DNA of 56,791 bases. Origin: Acidobacteriota bacterium (GTDB lineage: Bacteria > Acidobacteriota > Terriglobia > Terriglobales > Acidobacteriaceae). This document shows, piece after piece, positions 35,738 to 43,989 of this stretch (within the stretch, counting starts at the first letter, position 1; each line of letters opens with the position of its first letter). Location: positions 1 through 56,791 of the forward strand of contig JAKBHH010000012.1 of NCBI GenBank assembly GCA_021836865.1, given 5' to 3'. Under the pieces are notes generated by a model. The model saw only the letters and a program-made list of their open reading frames with translations. It searched no databases and had not been told where the DNA came from. The position numbers and the translations under genes are program-made.

Positions 35738-35750
35738 TTACAATTCGTAA
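35738..35750. promoter_or_regulatory. Short palindrome before the TetR start (candidate operator)
   Basis: TTAC and GTAA flank a five-base centre (AATTC) three bases before the TetR start codon at 35735. The minus strand further upstream carries TATAGT (35770 region), a fair -10 box. The position suits autoregulation by TetR, but the arms are only four bases long. Confidence 0.35.
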
Positions 35751-35908
35751 CAAGTCATCGAAATCGAAATACTATATCGGATTTATAGGAGTGGACAGCC
35801 GACGTAGTCAAGACAATTCTGAGGGAGAAAGAAGTATGGGCTGATTCGTCGGCTGTTTCAGCCGGATCGGAGTCTCTTCTGATAGAGCAATGCGCTCTTT
35901 GAGCAGAA

Positions 35909-36074
35909 ATGTATCGCATCGGTCGCGCCATCGCCGAGAAGGCCGCAGTGCAGACTGTGGGCCAGCCCGTCTTTCTCGTCCTGGCGACCGCGATTCTTGC
36001 TCATCAAAAGCGCTACTATGAAGCTTTGGAAAGGGCCAATCGGCGACTCGACATTACCGAATGGCTCATTTGGT
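35909..36074 (+). pseudogene. C-terminal fragment of a Fic-family protein
   Basis: The reading frame YRIGRAIAEKAAVQTVGQP followed by [19 protein letters not shown] matches the end of the Fic motif (GNGRIGRAIAEKAL) and the helix behind it in Fic/DUF4172 proteins. The catalytic HPFxxGN part that should precede it is missing, and the frame ends abruptly at about 36074 where poxB-like sequence begins. It cannot encode an active AMP-transferase. Confidence 0.7.
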
Positions 36075-36440
36075 TCACGGCATCGAGTGGGTGGGTGTGC
36101 GGCATGAGGAGTCTGCGGCGTTCGCCGCAGGCGCGGAGGCTGCGCTGACCGGGAAACTGGGCGTATGCGCAGGAAGCTGTGGCCCGGCAATCTGCACCTG
36201 ATTAACGGACTGTATGACGCCAATCGCAGCCGGGTTCCCGTGGTGGCCATTGCGGCTCACATACCCTCGCGGGAGATCGGGAGCGGATATTTCCAGGAAA
36301 CCCATCCGGAACTTCTCTTTAAGGAATGTAGCCACTACTGCGAATTGGTATCGAGCCCAAACCAGATGCCACGTATCCTCGAGATCGCCATTCAGACTGC
36401 GCTTTCGAAGCGAGGCGTCGCGGTGGTTGACCTACCCTAA
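36067..36440 (+). pseudogene. poxB: Internal fragment of pyruvate dehydrogenase (quinone) / PoxB-like ThDP enzyme
   Basis: The sequence [20 protein letters not shown], then [40 protein letters not shown] and [16 protein letters not shown] is the thiamine-diphosphate-binding N-terminal domain of PoxB-type enzymes. One G is missing at about 36185 (GSCGPGN is split across two frames), and a stop comes at 36438-36440. Both ends of the enzyme are absent. It is fused at its left edge to the Fic fragment. Confidence 0.8.
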
Positions 36441-36665
36441 CCCTCCTAACGTGCGTTCCTCCACAGACGAGGGTTGCTGACCGCTGAGTAGATACCCGCG
36501 GTGGTTCTCACGAACTCAGCCAGCAGGGCTTACGTTATGCAGCCACCTATTCCCGCCGAATCCTGCCGCCAGCAACTTTATGAGCAGCCACATCTGCGCC
36601 GGTGAAGGTGCTGGACAGACACCTCCGGATCGCGTACGCTTTTAATAAGTACACGAGGAGGGAAT
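36441..36665 (+). promoter_or_regulatory. Upstream region of the toxin-antitoxin pair
   Basis: No gene is seen. A promoter candidate is TGGACA (36612-36617), 17 bases, TACGCT (36635-36640). Two GTAC palindromes at 36634-36637 and 36649-36652 lie between promoter and start and could be antitoxin operator half-sites. GAGGAGGG directly before the ATG at 36666 is the ribosome site. Confidence 0.4.
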
Positions 36666-36956
36666 ATGCCTAGAGTGGCCGTGGATGACAACCCACGAAT
36701 GAACCTCCGGGTGCAGCCGGAGCAAAAGGCTACGCTGGTGCGTGCTGCGGCGTTAAGGCACACGGACTTGACGGACTTTGTTCTCCAGCCCGCCTTGCGG
36801 GAGGCGAAGGCTGTGATCGAGGAATCAGAACGAGTCGTTTTGTCGGAGCGTGACAGCCTTATGGTGCTGAACTTGCTCGAAAATCCGCCAGCACCGAATG
36901 CCAGGTTGCGAGCAGCCATTGCTCGAATGCCGAAGCCCACGCGGAAACGGGGATGA
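36666..36956 (+). CDS. DUF1778 ribbon-helix-helix antitoxin (TacA-like)
   Basis: This 96-residue protein has the N-terminal ribbon-helix-helix MNLRVQPEQKATLVRAAALRHTD of DUF1778 antitoxins, which binds DNA and represses the operon, and a helical C-terminal tail (SERDSLMVLNLLENPP) that in the family wraps around the acetyltransferase toxin. The strong site GAGGAGGGAAT sets ATG 36666. Its TGA overlaps the toxin start as ATGA. Confidence 0.9.
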   Translation: MPRVAVDDNPRMNLRVQPEQKATLVRAAALRHTDLTDFVLQPALREAKAVIEESERVVLSERDSLMVLNLLENPPAPNARLRAAIARMPKPTRKRG

Positions 36957-37480
36957 ACGCCCCCGCCTGGCACGAAGAGCCGATCTCGAAAAAGCATGAT
37001 CGGAAGTCTTTCGATTGTGGCGATCCGGCTATGAATGACTTCTTCGAGCGTTACGCCCGCCAAAGCCATGAATCTGGCGCCGCGAAGACTTTTCTTGCAA
37101 TTGATAACGTAGACAACAAAAGCATTCTTGGTTTCTATAGCCTGGCTCCGGGCGCTCTGGCATACGCTGAAACGCCAGAGACGATTCGCCGCGGCCTCGC
37201 CCGGCACGATGTGCCTGGGTTCCGGCTCGCGCGCATTGCTACAGACCTGCGTTGCCAGGGCCAAGGTGTCGGTGGCCAACTCCTCGCCGCAGCCGCGCGG
37301 CGCTGCCTGCGCGCAGCGGCTGAAGTCGGCGGCGTTGTGCTCATTATCGATGCGAAGAACGATCGCGTTGCCCGATGGTACGCCAGTTACGGTGCTGTGC
37401 CTTTGAACGACAAGCCTCTGACGCTCGTTATGTCGCTCGCCTCGTTTGCCGCCGACCTGAAGGCCGCAGGGCAATTATGA
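36953..37480 (+). CDS. GNAT acetyltransferase toxin (TacT-like)
   Basis: This 175-residue GCN5-type acetyltransferase is the toxin partner of the upstream DUF1778 antitoxin. Members of the family acetylate aminoacyl-tRNA and stop translation. The start FDCGDPAMNDFFERYARQSH is the typical toxin N-terminus; the acetyl-CoA loop is DLRCQGQGVGGQLL, and the C-terminal WYASYGA contains the conserved Tyr. All parts are intact, so it should be active. ATG 36953 overlaps the antitoxin stop by four bases. Confidence 0.9.
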   Translation: MNAPAWHEEPISKKHDRKSFDCGDPAMNDFFERYARQSHESGAAKTFLAIDNVDNKSILGFYSLAPGALAYAETPETIRRGLARHDVPGFRLARIATDLRCQGQGVGGQLLAAAARRCLRAAAEVGGVVLIIDAKNDRVARWYASYGAVPLNDKPLTLVMSLASFAADLKAAGQL

Positions 37481-37685
37481 GCGACAATCGAGCGGTTCAT
37501 TGCACGGCTTCTCGGGAATCTCACATATCCGTACGGTCGTGTTCGTGGAGTGAATCACCTCTATCGTTCACTCCTTGAGTCGGCTTGGCAACAAGCTTCT
37601 GGAGCACGAGTCCGGCTAGGCGACTATGCGGCAAGGTGGATAGTCCCCGCCCTTTTGCGGTGCAAATCTCAAAGAACGATACTAA

Positions 37686-37708
37686 CCTCTGCCGTGACAG
37701 CACAGGTA
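37686..37708. repeat. Palindromic repeat, copy 1
   Basis: ACCTCTGC and GCACAGGT form a hairpin with one mismatch around CGTGACA. It shares the motif CCTCTGCCG with three other sites in this window. Confidence 0.6.
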
Positions 37709-37846
37709 AGTGATTAAACAATGATTTCATGGGCGTTGATGGCTAAGTCCATAACCCTTGAGCATTCACAAACACTGAGAAAATCGCAGGTTTCAGTTTT
37801 CAGCACCCTCGCCAGCGCCCTCGACTTCTCACCACTTCGGAGCCCG

Positions 37847-37877
37847 TTGACCTCTGCCGACGCACGGCACAGGTCAA
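37847..37877. repeat. Palindromic repeat, copy 2 (best formed)
   Basis: TTGACCT-C-TGCCG pairs with CGGCA-C-AGGTCAA around ACGCA: twelve paired bases per side with a single C:C mismatch, 31 bases in all. This is the strongest of the four copies and would form a stable stem-loop in RNA or single-stranded DNA. Confidence 0.75.
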
Positions 37878-38001
37878 GCGCAGATCGTTTTGACCTCCGC
37901 CGCTACGAGGCAACAATCGCGATTTTCAACGTGGGTGCGGAAGGGTGATATAGCACCCTGGAACATTCCTAACCGCCGTCGATTCGTGCAGTTGCCGATT
38001 A

Positions 38002-38035
38002 GACCTCTGCCGCGAACAACCTGTGATCAGAGGTC
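38002..38035. repeat. Palindromic repeat, copy 3
   Basis: GACCTCTG (38002-38009) and CAGAGGTC (38028-38035) are perfect inverted arms around an 18-base centre that starts with CCGCG. The left arm is the same CCTCTGCCG motif as in the other copies. Confidence 0.65.
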
Positions 38036-38201
38036 AGTCACAAGCTTCCCGCAAAGCATTTCTCAATTACAATCGCAACGTTCGTGAGCGCTTATGGCGA
38101 TGATGCATGAATCCAGGAGTTTTCAGAGCGTGCCCACTGTAGTTCAAACTTCCCAGACTATGTTCAGAGAAGAGGATGAGGCTTTCCATAATGATGCCCA
38201 A

Positions 38202-38781
38202 TCATCTGCGGCGTTGAGCTCGCGCGCTTTGAAAGCTCTTGAGTACGGCCTTTGCAGGCGAGACGATCGGAATCTGCTTCGAAGCTCCATAGACCATGCG
38301 CGTGGAGAAGGCGCCATCGATGACGCTCAGGATCGCCGCTGCCGCCGCTCTCTTGTCGATGGCGAAGGGCTTTAGCAGATCGGTTAGATACTTCAGAATC
38401 TTGTTCTGGTGCTGGATCGCCAGCCGATGGAGGGTGGGCAGTATCCGGGTACTCGGATGCGACTCGCAGGAACGGGCAGCCGATGACTTCGGGCCAGTTC
38501 GCATACTGTTCGAACTTGACCAGCGCCTCGCGCAGATTCTTTGCGGGAGTCGGCTGAGAGAGATAGTCCCAAAGAGCTTGATCGCGGTTGGCGAGGTACG
38601 CGAGCACGAGAGCATCCTTGCTTTCGAAGTGCCGATAAAACGTCGCCTTTGCGACGTCGGCGATGGCCATGATCTTTTCGGTGCCGGTCGCGCGGATCCC
38701 CTCGGCGTAGAAGAGCCGGTCAGCTACCTCAAGAAGTCTGCTTCGCGGATCGGATTGCTTTTGTGATTTCATCAGACTCAT
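38202..38781 (-). pseudogene. TetR-family regulator with a frameshift
   Basis: The N-terminal half is an intact TetR helix-turn-helix (LLEVADRLFYAEGIRATGTEK, then ATFYRHFESKDALVLAYL) continuing to CPFLRVASEYPDTAHP. At about 38427-38437 the frame changes, and the proper C-terminus (LHRLAIQHQNKILKYLTDL, AAAAAILSVIDGAFSTRM, ending at 38202) continues in the other frame. Without the shift it would be about 192 residues. The DNA-binding part is complete. It faces the DoxX-like/old yellow enzyme genes across two perfect palindromes, so it was, or still is, their repressor. A single-base sequencing error would give the same picture. Confidence 0.85.
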
Positions 38782-38782
38782 C

Positions 38783-38813
38783 TTGACAGAAGACAGATCA
38801 GTCTGTCTATACT
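38783..38813 (+). promoter_or_regulatory. Promoter with TetR operator between -35 and -10
   Basis: TTGACA (38783-38788) and TATACT (38808-38813) are good -35 and -10 boxes 19 bases apart. The spacer contains a palindrome with arms AGACAGA/TCTGTCT (38791-38808, four-base centre). A repressor bound there would block RNA polymerase at the plus-strand promoter for the DoxX-like gene. Confidence 0.65.
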
Positions 38814-38826
38814 TGCAAAGAAGTGC

Positions 38827-38844
38827 AGACAGACCTGTCTGTCT
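38827..38844. promoter_or_regulatory. Second perfect TetR operator
   Basis: AGACAGAC-CT-GTCTGTCT is a perfect palindrome with eight-base arms, with the same AGACAG half-site as the operator at 38791-38808 and centred 36 bases from it. It lies between the promoter and the start at 38882. Confidence 0.7.
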
Positions 38845-38881
38845 CAGTAAGTGCTACAAATCTCGAAAGTGGAGATAGAAA

Positions 38882-39304
38882 ATGTCCAGCCGACTCATCA
38901 AGCCTTTATCGCTGCTCCTGGGAGCTTGGATGTTCCTGTTCGGGTTCCTGAAATTCTTTCAGCCAATCCGGGGATGGTTCGATATCCAGATTCAACAGAG
39001 TCATCTGCCCCACGAGGCGATCATCGCGGGGAAGGTGACGGAGATGATGACGGGCGCCCTCTTTCTGCTGCCCTGGATTTGGAAGACGCTAAGCGCAAGA
39101 GGTAGAGATCAAATCCTGCTGCTCGCGTGTTTGATCCTGTTCACGCAGATGGGCGTGGCAATCTATGTCCACCTGCAGCCTGGGGTGCCTGCCAGCGTTC
39201 TTCCTCTCGGCATCAAGCCGCCTGTGATTCCCATCTTCATTCTCCTTCTCGGATTGTTCACGGCCTCCGGTGTCTGGAAGAAGTGGCGGTCAGAGAACGC
39301 TTAG
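38882..39304 (+). CDS. DoxX-like four-helix membrane protein
   Basis: This 140-residue inner-membrane protein has about four TM segments: PLSLLLGAWMFLFGFLKFF, MMTGALFLLPWIW, ILLLACLILFTQMGVAIYV and PIFILLLGLFTASGVW. The charged pattern and length fit DoxX-like proteins, often linked with redox stress, but identification is by topology more than motif. ATG 38882 has GGAGATAG upstream. It is the first gene after the TetR-controlled promoter and is followed by the old yellow enzyme. Confidence 0.75.
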   Translation: MSSRLIKPLSLLLGAWMFLFGFLKFFQPIRGWFDIQIQQSHLPHEAIIAGKVTEMMTGALFLLPWIWKTLSARGRDQILLLACLILFTQMGVAIYVHLQPGVPASVLPLGIKPPVIPIFILLLGLFTASGVWKKWRSENA

Positions 39305-39441
39305 CGATACGCCTCATCCATAGAGTTCAAGTTCAACCACATCTCGTCAGACTGCGGAGCAGCCGTGTCGAACCTGATGAGTTCTTTACCGCTGCCGTCT
39401 CAGCAGCAATCCACTGCATCGCAAAACAACTGGAGCACAAA

Positions 39442-40521
39442 ATGGTTACCCTCTTCGAACCCGTCCAGCTTGGATCATTGGTCCTGGCAAATCGCGTATT
39501 CATGGCGCCCCTTACGCGCAACCGCGCCCACGCCGATGACGTGGCCAGCGAACTCGCGGCGACCTACTACTCACAACGCGCTTCGGCGGGACTTATCGTG
39601 ACCGAGGCGACACAGATCTCGCCGATGGGCAAAGGCTACATTAATACGCCAGGGATCTATTCCAACGAACAGGTGCGAGCGTGGAGCCGCATCGTGGAAG
39701 CCGTTCATAAGAGTGGAGGTCGCATCTTCCTTCAGTTGTGGCATGTCGGCCGAATTTCTCATACGTCCTTGTTGCCGAACAATGCACAGCCAGTAGCTCC
39801 CTCCGCAATCCGCGCCAATAGCCAGACGTTAGTTGCCACGGGTCTAGCACCTGTTTCGGAGCCGGTTGCCTTGACAGCGAGCGGGATCCAAGAGACCTTG
39901 GACGACTACCTGCGGGCAGCCGCCAACGCGAAGGAAGCGGGATTTGACGGCATCGAGATTCATGCTGCAAATGGATACTTGATCGATCAATTTCTCAAGA
40001 CAGGATCGAATCGGCGAACCGATGAGTACGGAGGCGCGGCGTCGAATCGAGTCCGCTTCCTCATAGAAACTGTTGAACGCGTCCTGGAAGTCTGGGACAG
40101 CGGGCATGTGGGTGTTCGAATCTCCCCGACGGGAAGCTTTAACGATATGACCGACAACAACCCAGTCGAAACCTTCTCCGTCGCGATTGCAAGACTCAAC
40201 GAATATGGCCTCGGCTACCTCCACGTCGTTGAAACGGCGCAGAACAGTAAAGGAAGTAGCAAGGAGGATCTCGCAACGTCGACTCACCTGAGAACACTTT
40301 GGAAAAGTCTCTACATCGTGAATGGCGGATATGACAGGCTCAGGGGAGAGGATGCATTACGTACTGGACATGCCGACGCTGTCGCATACGGACGCGCCTT
40401 TCTGGCCAACCCGGATCTGCCAAGACGGTTACAACTCGGAGCAGCTCTGAATGAACCGGACCCAACGACTTTCTACGGAGGAGACGCCGCCGGCTACACA
40501 AGCTATCCCGCCCTCTCCTGA
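39442..40521 (+). CDS. nemA: Old yellow enzyme (NemA-like flavin ene-reductase)
   Basis: This 359-residue FMN-dependent oxidoreductase reduces activated C=C bonds such as N-ethylmaleimide and other electrophiles with NAD(P)H. Motifs include LFEPVQLGSLVLANRVFMAPLT at the N-terminus, QLWHVGRIS, the GFDGIEIHAANGYLIDQFL active-site strand with the His-Ala-Ala-Asn pair, NRRTDEYGG, and the phosphate-binding YGRAFLANPDLP. ATG 39442 has TGGAG ten bases upstream. It lies 137 bases after the DoxX-like gene in the same direction, likely one transcript, under a TetR protein as in nemRA-type systems. Confidence 0.93.
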   Translation: MVTLFEPVQLGSLVLANRVFMAPLTRNRAHADDVASELAATYYSQRASAGLIVTEATQISPMGKGYINTPGIYSNEQVRAWSRIVEAVHKSGGRIFLQLWHVGRISHTSLLPNNAQPVAPSAIRANSQTLVATGLAPVSEPVALTASGIQETLDDYLRAAANAKEAGFDGIEIHAANGYLIDQFLKTGSNRRTDEYGGAASNRVRFLIETVERVLEVWDSGHVGVRISPTGSFNDMTDNNPVETFSVAIARLNEYGLGYLHVVETAQNSKGSSKEDLATSTHLRTLWKSLYIVNGGYDRLRGEDALRTGHADAVAYGRAFLANPDLPRRLQLGAALNEPDPTTFYGGDAAGYTSYPALS

Positions 40522-40635
40522 AGTTTGCCGGTGCTTTGCGGCCCGCAGGCTCGTGCTGTGGCGATCGTTTCCCTGTGCGCCCGCAGAACCATGTTCGCTC
40601 TTTTTCGCAACCCGCGCGAAAGCGCTTATCACGGT

Positions 40636-41370
40636 CTACCAGGGATCGGGGCCATCCTTTGAAAACGATTGTCCTGTAGGGCCATCGTGATTGAGCAGCG
40701 CCAGGCGGGTGGCTGCGATGGCGCCAACCTCAACCGGCTGAGTTCCTGCGTTGTCGTTCAGGTCTGTCTTAGTGTATCCGGGATTTGCCGAGTTCACCTT
40801 GATCTTCGTGTCTCGCAGTTCGTATGCAAGATGAACCGTCAGCATATTCAACGCAGCCTTCGACGCGTTGTAGCCGATCAGCTTGACATCGCGGCCTGTC
40901 CATGCGGGATCGCTGTTGAAGGTGAGTGAACCCAGCCCGCTCGATATATTCACAATGCGGCCCGCCACCGAATTGCGCAGCATTGGCAACATCGTCTGCG
41001 CGACACGAAGCGCGCCGAAAAAGTTCGTATCGAAGACCTTTTGCACCGCACCCACATCCGCCGCACCGGGCAATCCATCGCCGTGCAGATTGATGCCCGC
41101 GTTGTTCATCAGGATATCGAGTCGCCCGTATTCACTCTCGATTTGTTTGGCCGCGGCCGTGATGGTTTCCTGCCTCGTCACGTCGATCTCAAGAAAGTAA
41201 ACATCGTCGAGTCCCCCCTCCTGCAGTTGCCGCACGGCTTCCTGCCCTCGCTCCGCATTGCGCGCGCCCAGCAACACGGTGCAGCCAGCGCCGGCCAGAT
41301 TGCGAACAAGTTCCAGACCAATGCCTTTGTTCCCGCCAGTCACCAGTGCGATCTTCTTTTCATTCGCCAT
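40636..41370 (-). CDS. Short-chain dehydrogenase/reductase (carbonyl reductase-like)
   Basis: This 244-residue NAD(P)-dependent oxidoreductase has the Rossmann motif VTGGNKGIGLE, NNAG (LMNNAGINLHG), catalytic Ser in NISSGLGSLT, and Tyr/Lys as YNASKAA. The order and the late TGRDVKLIGYNASK insert resemble carbonyl-reductase-like SDRs. ATG 41370 has AGAGGAG upstream. It is the last of four reductase genes transcribed together and ends 115 bases from the oppositely oriented old yellow enzyme. Confidence 0.92.
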   Translation of the reverse strand: MANEKKIALVTGGNKGIGLELVRNLAGAGCTVLLGARNAERGQEAVRQLQEGGLDDVYFLEIDVTRQETITAAAKQIESEYGRLDILMNNAGINLHGDGLPGAADVGAVQKVFDTNFFGALRVAQTMLPMLRNSVAGRIVNISSGLGSLTFNSDPAWTGRDVKLIGYNASKAALNMLTVHLAYELRDTKIKVNSANPGYTKTDLNDNAGTQPVEVGAIAATRLALLNHDGPTGQSFSKDGPDPW

Positions 41371-41405
41371 ATGATTTGAACTCCTCTTGTTGCGAATACT
41401 GAACA

Positions 41406-42161
41406 CTAAAGCGCCATGCCGCCCGACACTTCAATCCGCTGACCGTTGACCCAGCGATTGTCATCTGAGAGAAGCGCCGCGATCATGGGACCGATATCGT
41501 CCGGCACGCCGGCGCGCCCCAGTGCGGTCATACTCGCTACCATGTTGTTGACTTCGGGATTGTCGCGCACCATGCCGCCGCTGAAGTCGGTTTGAATCGC
41601 TCCTGGAGCGACCGCATTCGCGGTGATGCCGCGCGGGCCAAGCTCTTTGGCAAGGTAACGGGTGAGCACTTCGACCGCTCCCTTGGCGGCGCCGTAGACG
41701 GAGCTGCCGGGCAAGGAGACACGCGTGAGCCCGGAGGAGATGTTCACGATGCGGCCACCGTCGTTGATCAACGGCAACAATTTTTGCGTCAGGAAGAAGA
41801 CGCCTTTGAAGTGAACATTGACCACCGCATCGAAGTCTTCCTCGGTCACCTTGTCGATGTTGATGTGCTGCGAGTTGCCGGCGTTGTTTACGAGGTAATC
41901 GAAGCGGTCGCGTCCCCAGCTTTCGAGCGTTTTACGGACTTCGGCGACGAACGCGTCAAAGGCACGCGTGACGCCCGTGTCGAGACGAAACGCCGCGGCT
42001 TTGCGGCCCATCGTTTCGACTTCGCGGATTAGGCTCTCGGCCTCCTTCTCATTTGCGCGATAGGTGAAGACGATGTCCATGCCGCGACGCGCGAGATTGA
42101 TGGCAGTGTTGCGACCCAGGCCGCGGCTTCCGCCCGTAATGATAGCGATTTTGTCGGTCAT
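41406..42161 (-). CDS. Short-chain dehydrogenase/reductase (FabG-like)
   Basis: This 251-residue classical SDR has the cofactor motif ITGGSRGLGRN, NNAG in YLVNNAGNSQH, Ser in NISSGLTRVS and catalytic YGAAKGA, followed by NAVAPGAIQTDF and the C-terminal WVNGQRIEVSGGM. The first-turn arginine suggests NADPH preference. ATG 42161 has AAGGAGAG upstream. It lies between two other SDR genes in the TetR-associated operon. The substrate cannot be inferred. Confidence 0.92.
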   Translation of the reverse strand: MTDKIAIITGGSRGLGRNTAINLARRGMDIVFTYRANEKEAESLIREVETMGRKAAAFRLDTGVTRAFDAFVAEVRKTLESWGRDRFDYLVNNAGNSQHINIDKVTEEDFDAVVNVHFKGVFFLTQKLLPLINDGGRIVNISSGLTRVSLPGSSVYGAAKGAVEVLTRYLAKELGPRGITANAVAPGAIQTDFSGGMVRDNPEVNNMVASMTALGRAGVPDDIGPMIAALLSDDNRWVNGQRIEVSGGMAL

Positions 42162-42181
42162 AATTCCGCTCTCCTTTGTCC

Positions 42182-43021
42182 TTACGACGCAATTGAAGTT
42201 TTGATGGGCTGGCCCTGCGCCGCGTTCGAGACGTCTTCCCACGCCTCCCATGTGGCGATGCGATCCGCGTACAAAGCGCGAGCCCCCGGCAGAACTGTCG
42301 AACCAAGCACCAGACGCAGCGGCGGATCATTCGTGTCCACGAGCTTCAGGATGGCTTCTGCGGTTGCGTTGGGATCGCCGCGTTCCAGGCTGGTCAATCT
42401 CGCCATGAACCGTTTTCGGAAGTCCGCATACGGTTCCAGAACATCGGCGGCCTTGGCGGATTTACCGAAGTCGGTGGCGTAGGCACCCGGCTCGACGATT
42501 GTCACGTTGAGGCCGAACGGTGCGACCTCCTGCGCCAGCGATTCGTGGAGCGCTTCGACTGCCCATTTGGTGGCGGCGTAGAAGCCGATGAGTGGCATCG
42601 ACCCAATTCCGAGTCCGCTTGAGAGACCGAGAATGTGTCCGCTGCCCTGCTGCCGCAGCAGCGGCAGAGCGGCACGGAGAACGCGGACCATTCCCAGATA
42701 GTTCGCATCGAACAAGTCGCGGATCTGATTGTCAGTTGCTTCCTCTACGGTCGCGAGCAGACTGAAGCCGGCATTGTTTACCAGGACATCCAGCCTGCCG
42801 AAGTGCGCGAACGCCTGCGGAACAGCCCGGCGCACCTGTTCAGGATCGGTGACATCGAGGGCGAGGGGCAGGACCGCATCGCCGAAACGCTCCGTTAGAT
42901 CGGCGACGTCTGCCAGATTGCGGGCAGTTGCTGTGACCTGGTCACCCCGTGTGAGTGCGGCCTCAGCCCAGATACGGCCGAAACCGCGCGAGGCGCCTGT
43001 GATGAACCATATCTTCTTCAT
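42182..43021 (-). CDS. Short-chain dehydrogenase/reductase (oxidoreductase family)
   Basis: This 279-residue SDR has ITGASRGFGRIWAEAAL for cofactor binding, NNAG (LVNNAGFSLLA), the catalytic Ser in GLSSGLGIGS and YAATKWAVEAL, then VEPGAYATDF. The longer C-terminus (LVLGSTVLPGARALYADRIATW) is typical of the subgroup that acts on larger substrates. ATG 43021 has GAGG upstream. It is the middle gene of the cluster, 79 bases after the epimerase-like gene. Confidence 0.92.
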   Translation of the reverse strand: MKKIWFITGASRGFGRIWAEAALTRGDQVTATARNLADVADLTERFGDAVLPLALDVTDPEQVRRAVPQAFAHFGRLDVLVNNAGFSLLATVEEATDNQIRDLFDANYLGMVRVLRAALPLLRQQGSGHILGLSSGLGIGSMPLIGFYAATKWAVEALHESLAQEVAPFGLNVTIVEPGAYATDFGKSAKAADVLEPYADFRKRFMARLTSLERGDPNATAEAILKLVDTNDPPLRLVLGSTVLPGARALYADRIATWEAWEDVSNAAQGQPIKTSIAS

Positions 43022-43100
43022 TTCGACCTCTTCCTTTGGTTCGTGGTTCTCCGTTTGCAGATGCTTTTAGGGCAAACCCAGTTCAGTCGCATACTGAGAG

Positions 43101-43979
43101 TTAGACGAAACGCATGTTTGCGAGGTCGGTGAGGAGCGTGGGCCCGGTCGGGATCCAGCCCAGTTCGAGTCGAGTCCGCGCACTGGAGATATGAGCGTCC
43201 CTCCCCGCAAAGAACCCGAGGAAGCCGAAATGCTCCTGGGCCTGTTCCTGTGAGATGGAAGTGACGGGCACGTTCAGGCCGCTGCCGATAGCGGTGGCAA
43301 TGTCTTTCAGAGGCACACCTTCTTCGACCACCGCATGATACCGGGCTCCCGCAGTGCCCTTTTCCAGGGCGAGACGGTAGAGATGGGCGACATCCGCCAC
43401 ATGCGCGGCGGGCCAGCGGTTGAGCCCATCGCCGACGTACGCTGAGACTCCCTTTTCACGAGCTATCGCGATCAGGTACGTTACGAGACCCTGCTTCACT
43501 GTGTTGTGGACCTGCGGCAGGCGCATCACGGAAGCACTCACTTCGCGCTCCACTAGCGCGACGGCCGTCACCTCAGATACACGAGGAAAGGACGGAGACG
43601 AAAGCGGTGGGTCGTCTTCGGTGGCGGCGCGGCCCTGAGCCACTCCGACGCCGGAACTGACGACGAATGGACGGCTGGAACCCTGGAGCACTGAGCCGAT
43701 GGCCTCGATGGCGCGCTTGTCCAGTTCGCAACTCTCTGCAAACCTCGACCAGTCGTGCCGGAAGGCGGTGTGGACGACGGCATCGCACGCGGCTGCCCCA
43801 CTGCGTAGGCTTTCCAGGTCTTCCAGGTCGCCGCGATGCACCTGCGCGCCGGCATCGGCAAGAGCCTTGGCGCCCTTATCGCTGCGCGTAAGACCAAGCG
43901 CCTGGTGGCCCGCACTGATGAGTTCTTTCACGACGGCCGAACCGATGAATCCGGTTGCGCCGGTAACAAATACACGCAT
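43101..43979 (-). CDS. NAD(P)-dependent epimerase-like extended SDR
   Basis: This 292-residue protein has the extended-SDR cofactor motif VTGATGFIGSAVV, followed by GDLEDLESL and DAVVHTAF. The usual YxxxK active-site motif is not present at the expected place (the region reads SSPSFPRVSEVTAVAL), so it is of the atypical class, often NAD-binding without epimerase activity. The C-terminal half (NRWPAAHVADVAHLYRLAL) is normal. ATG 43979 has AGGAG seven bases upstream and overlaps the end of the preceding small gene. Confidence 0.88.
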   Translation of the reverse strand: MRVFVTGATGFIGSAVVKELISAGHQALGLTRSDKGAKALADAGAQVHRGDLEDLESLRSGAAACDAVVHTAFRHDWSRFAESCELDKRAIEAIGSVLQGSSRPFVVSSGVGVAQGRAATEDDPPLSSPSFPRVSEVTAVALVEREVSASVMRLPQVHNTVKQGLVTYLIAIAREKGVSAYVGDGLNRWPAAHVADVAHLYRLALEKGTAGARYHAVVEEGVPLKDIATAIGSGLNVPVTSISQEQAQEHFGFLGFFAGRDAHISSARTRLELGWIPTGPTLLTDLANMRFV

Positions 43980-43989
43980 GGAGTTTCTC

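Larger units (their letters stand above)
37481..38201. other. Non-coding region with palindromic repeats
   Basis: No coding sequence is recognised over 721 bases. A hairpin with eight-base arms GGAGTGAA/TTCACTCC (37547-37554 and 37567-37574) lies after the toxin gene and may end its transcript, although no T-run follows. Three members of a palindromic repeat family lie at 37686-37708, 37847-37877 and 38002-38035. Confidence 0.55.

Noticed and set aside
39127-39441. N-terminal extension of the old yellow enzyme
   Set aside because: The frame is open from 39127, but this part overlaps the DoxX-like gene in another frame and does not resemble the family. ATG 39442 with TGGAG upstream begins exactly at the conserved N-terminus.
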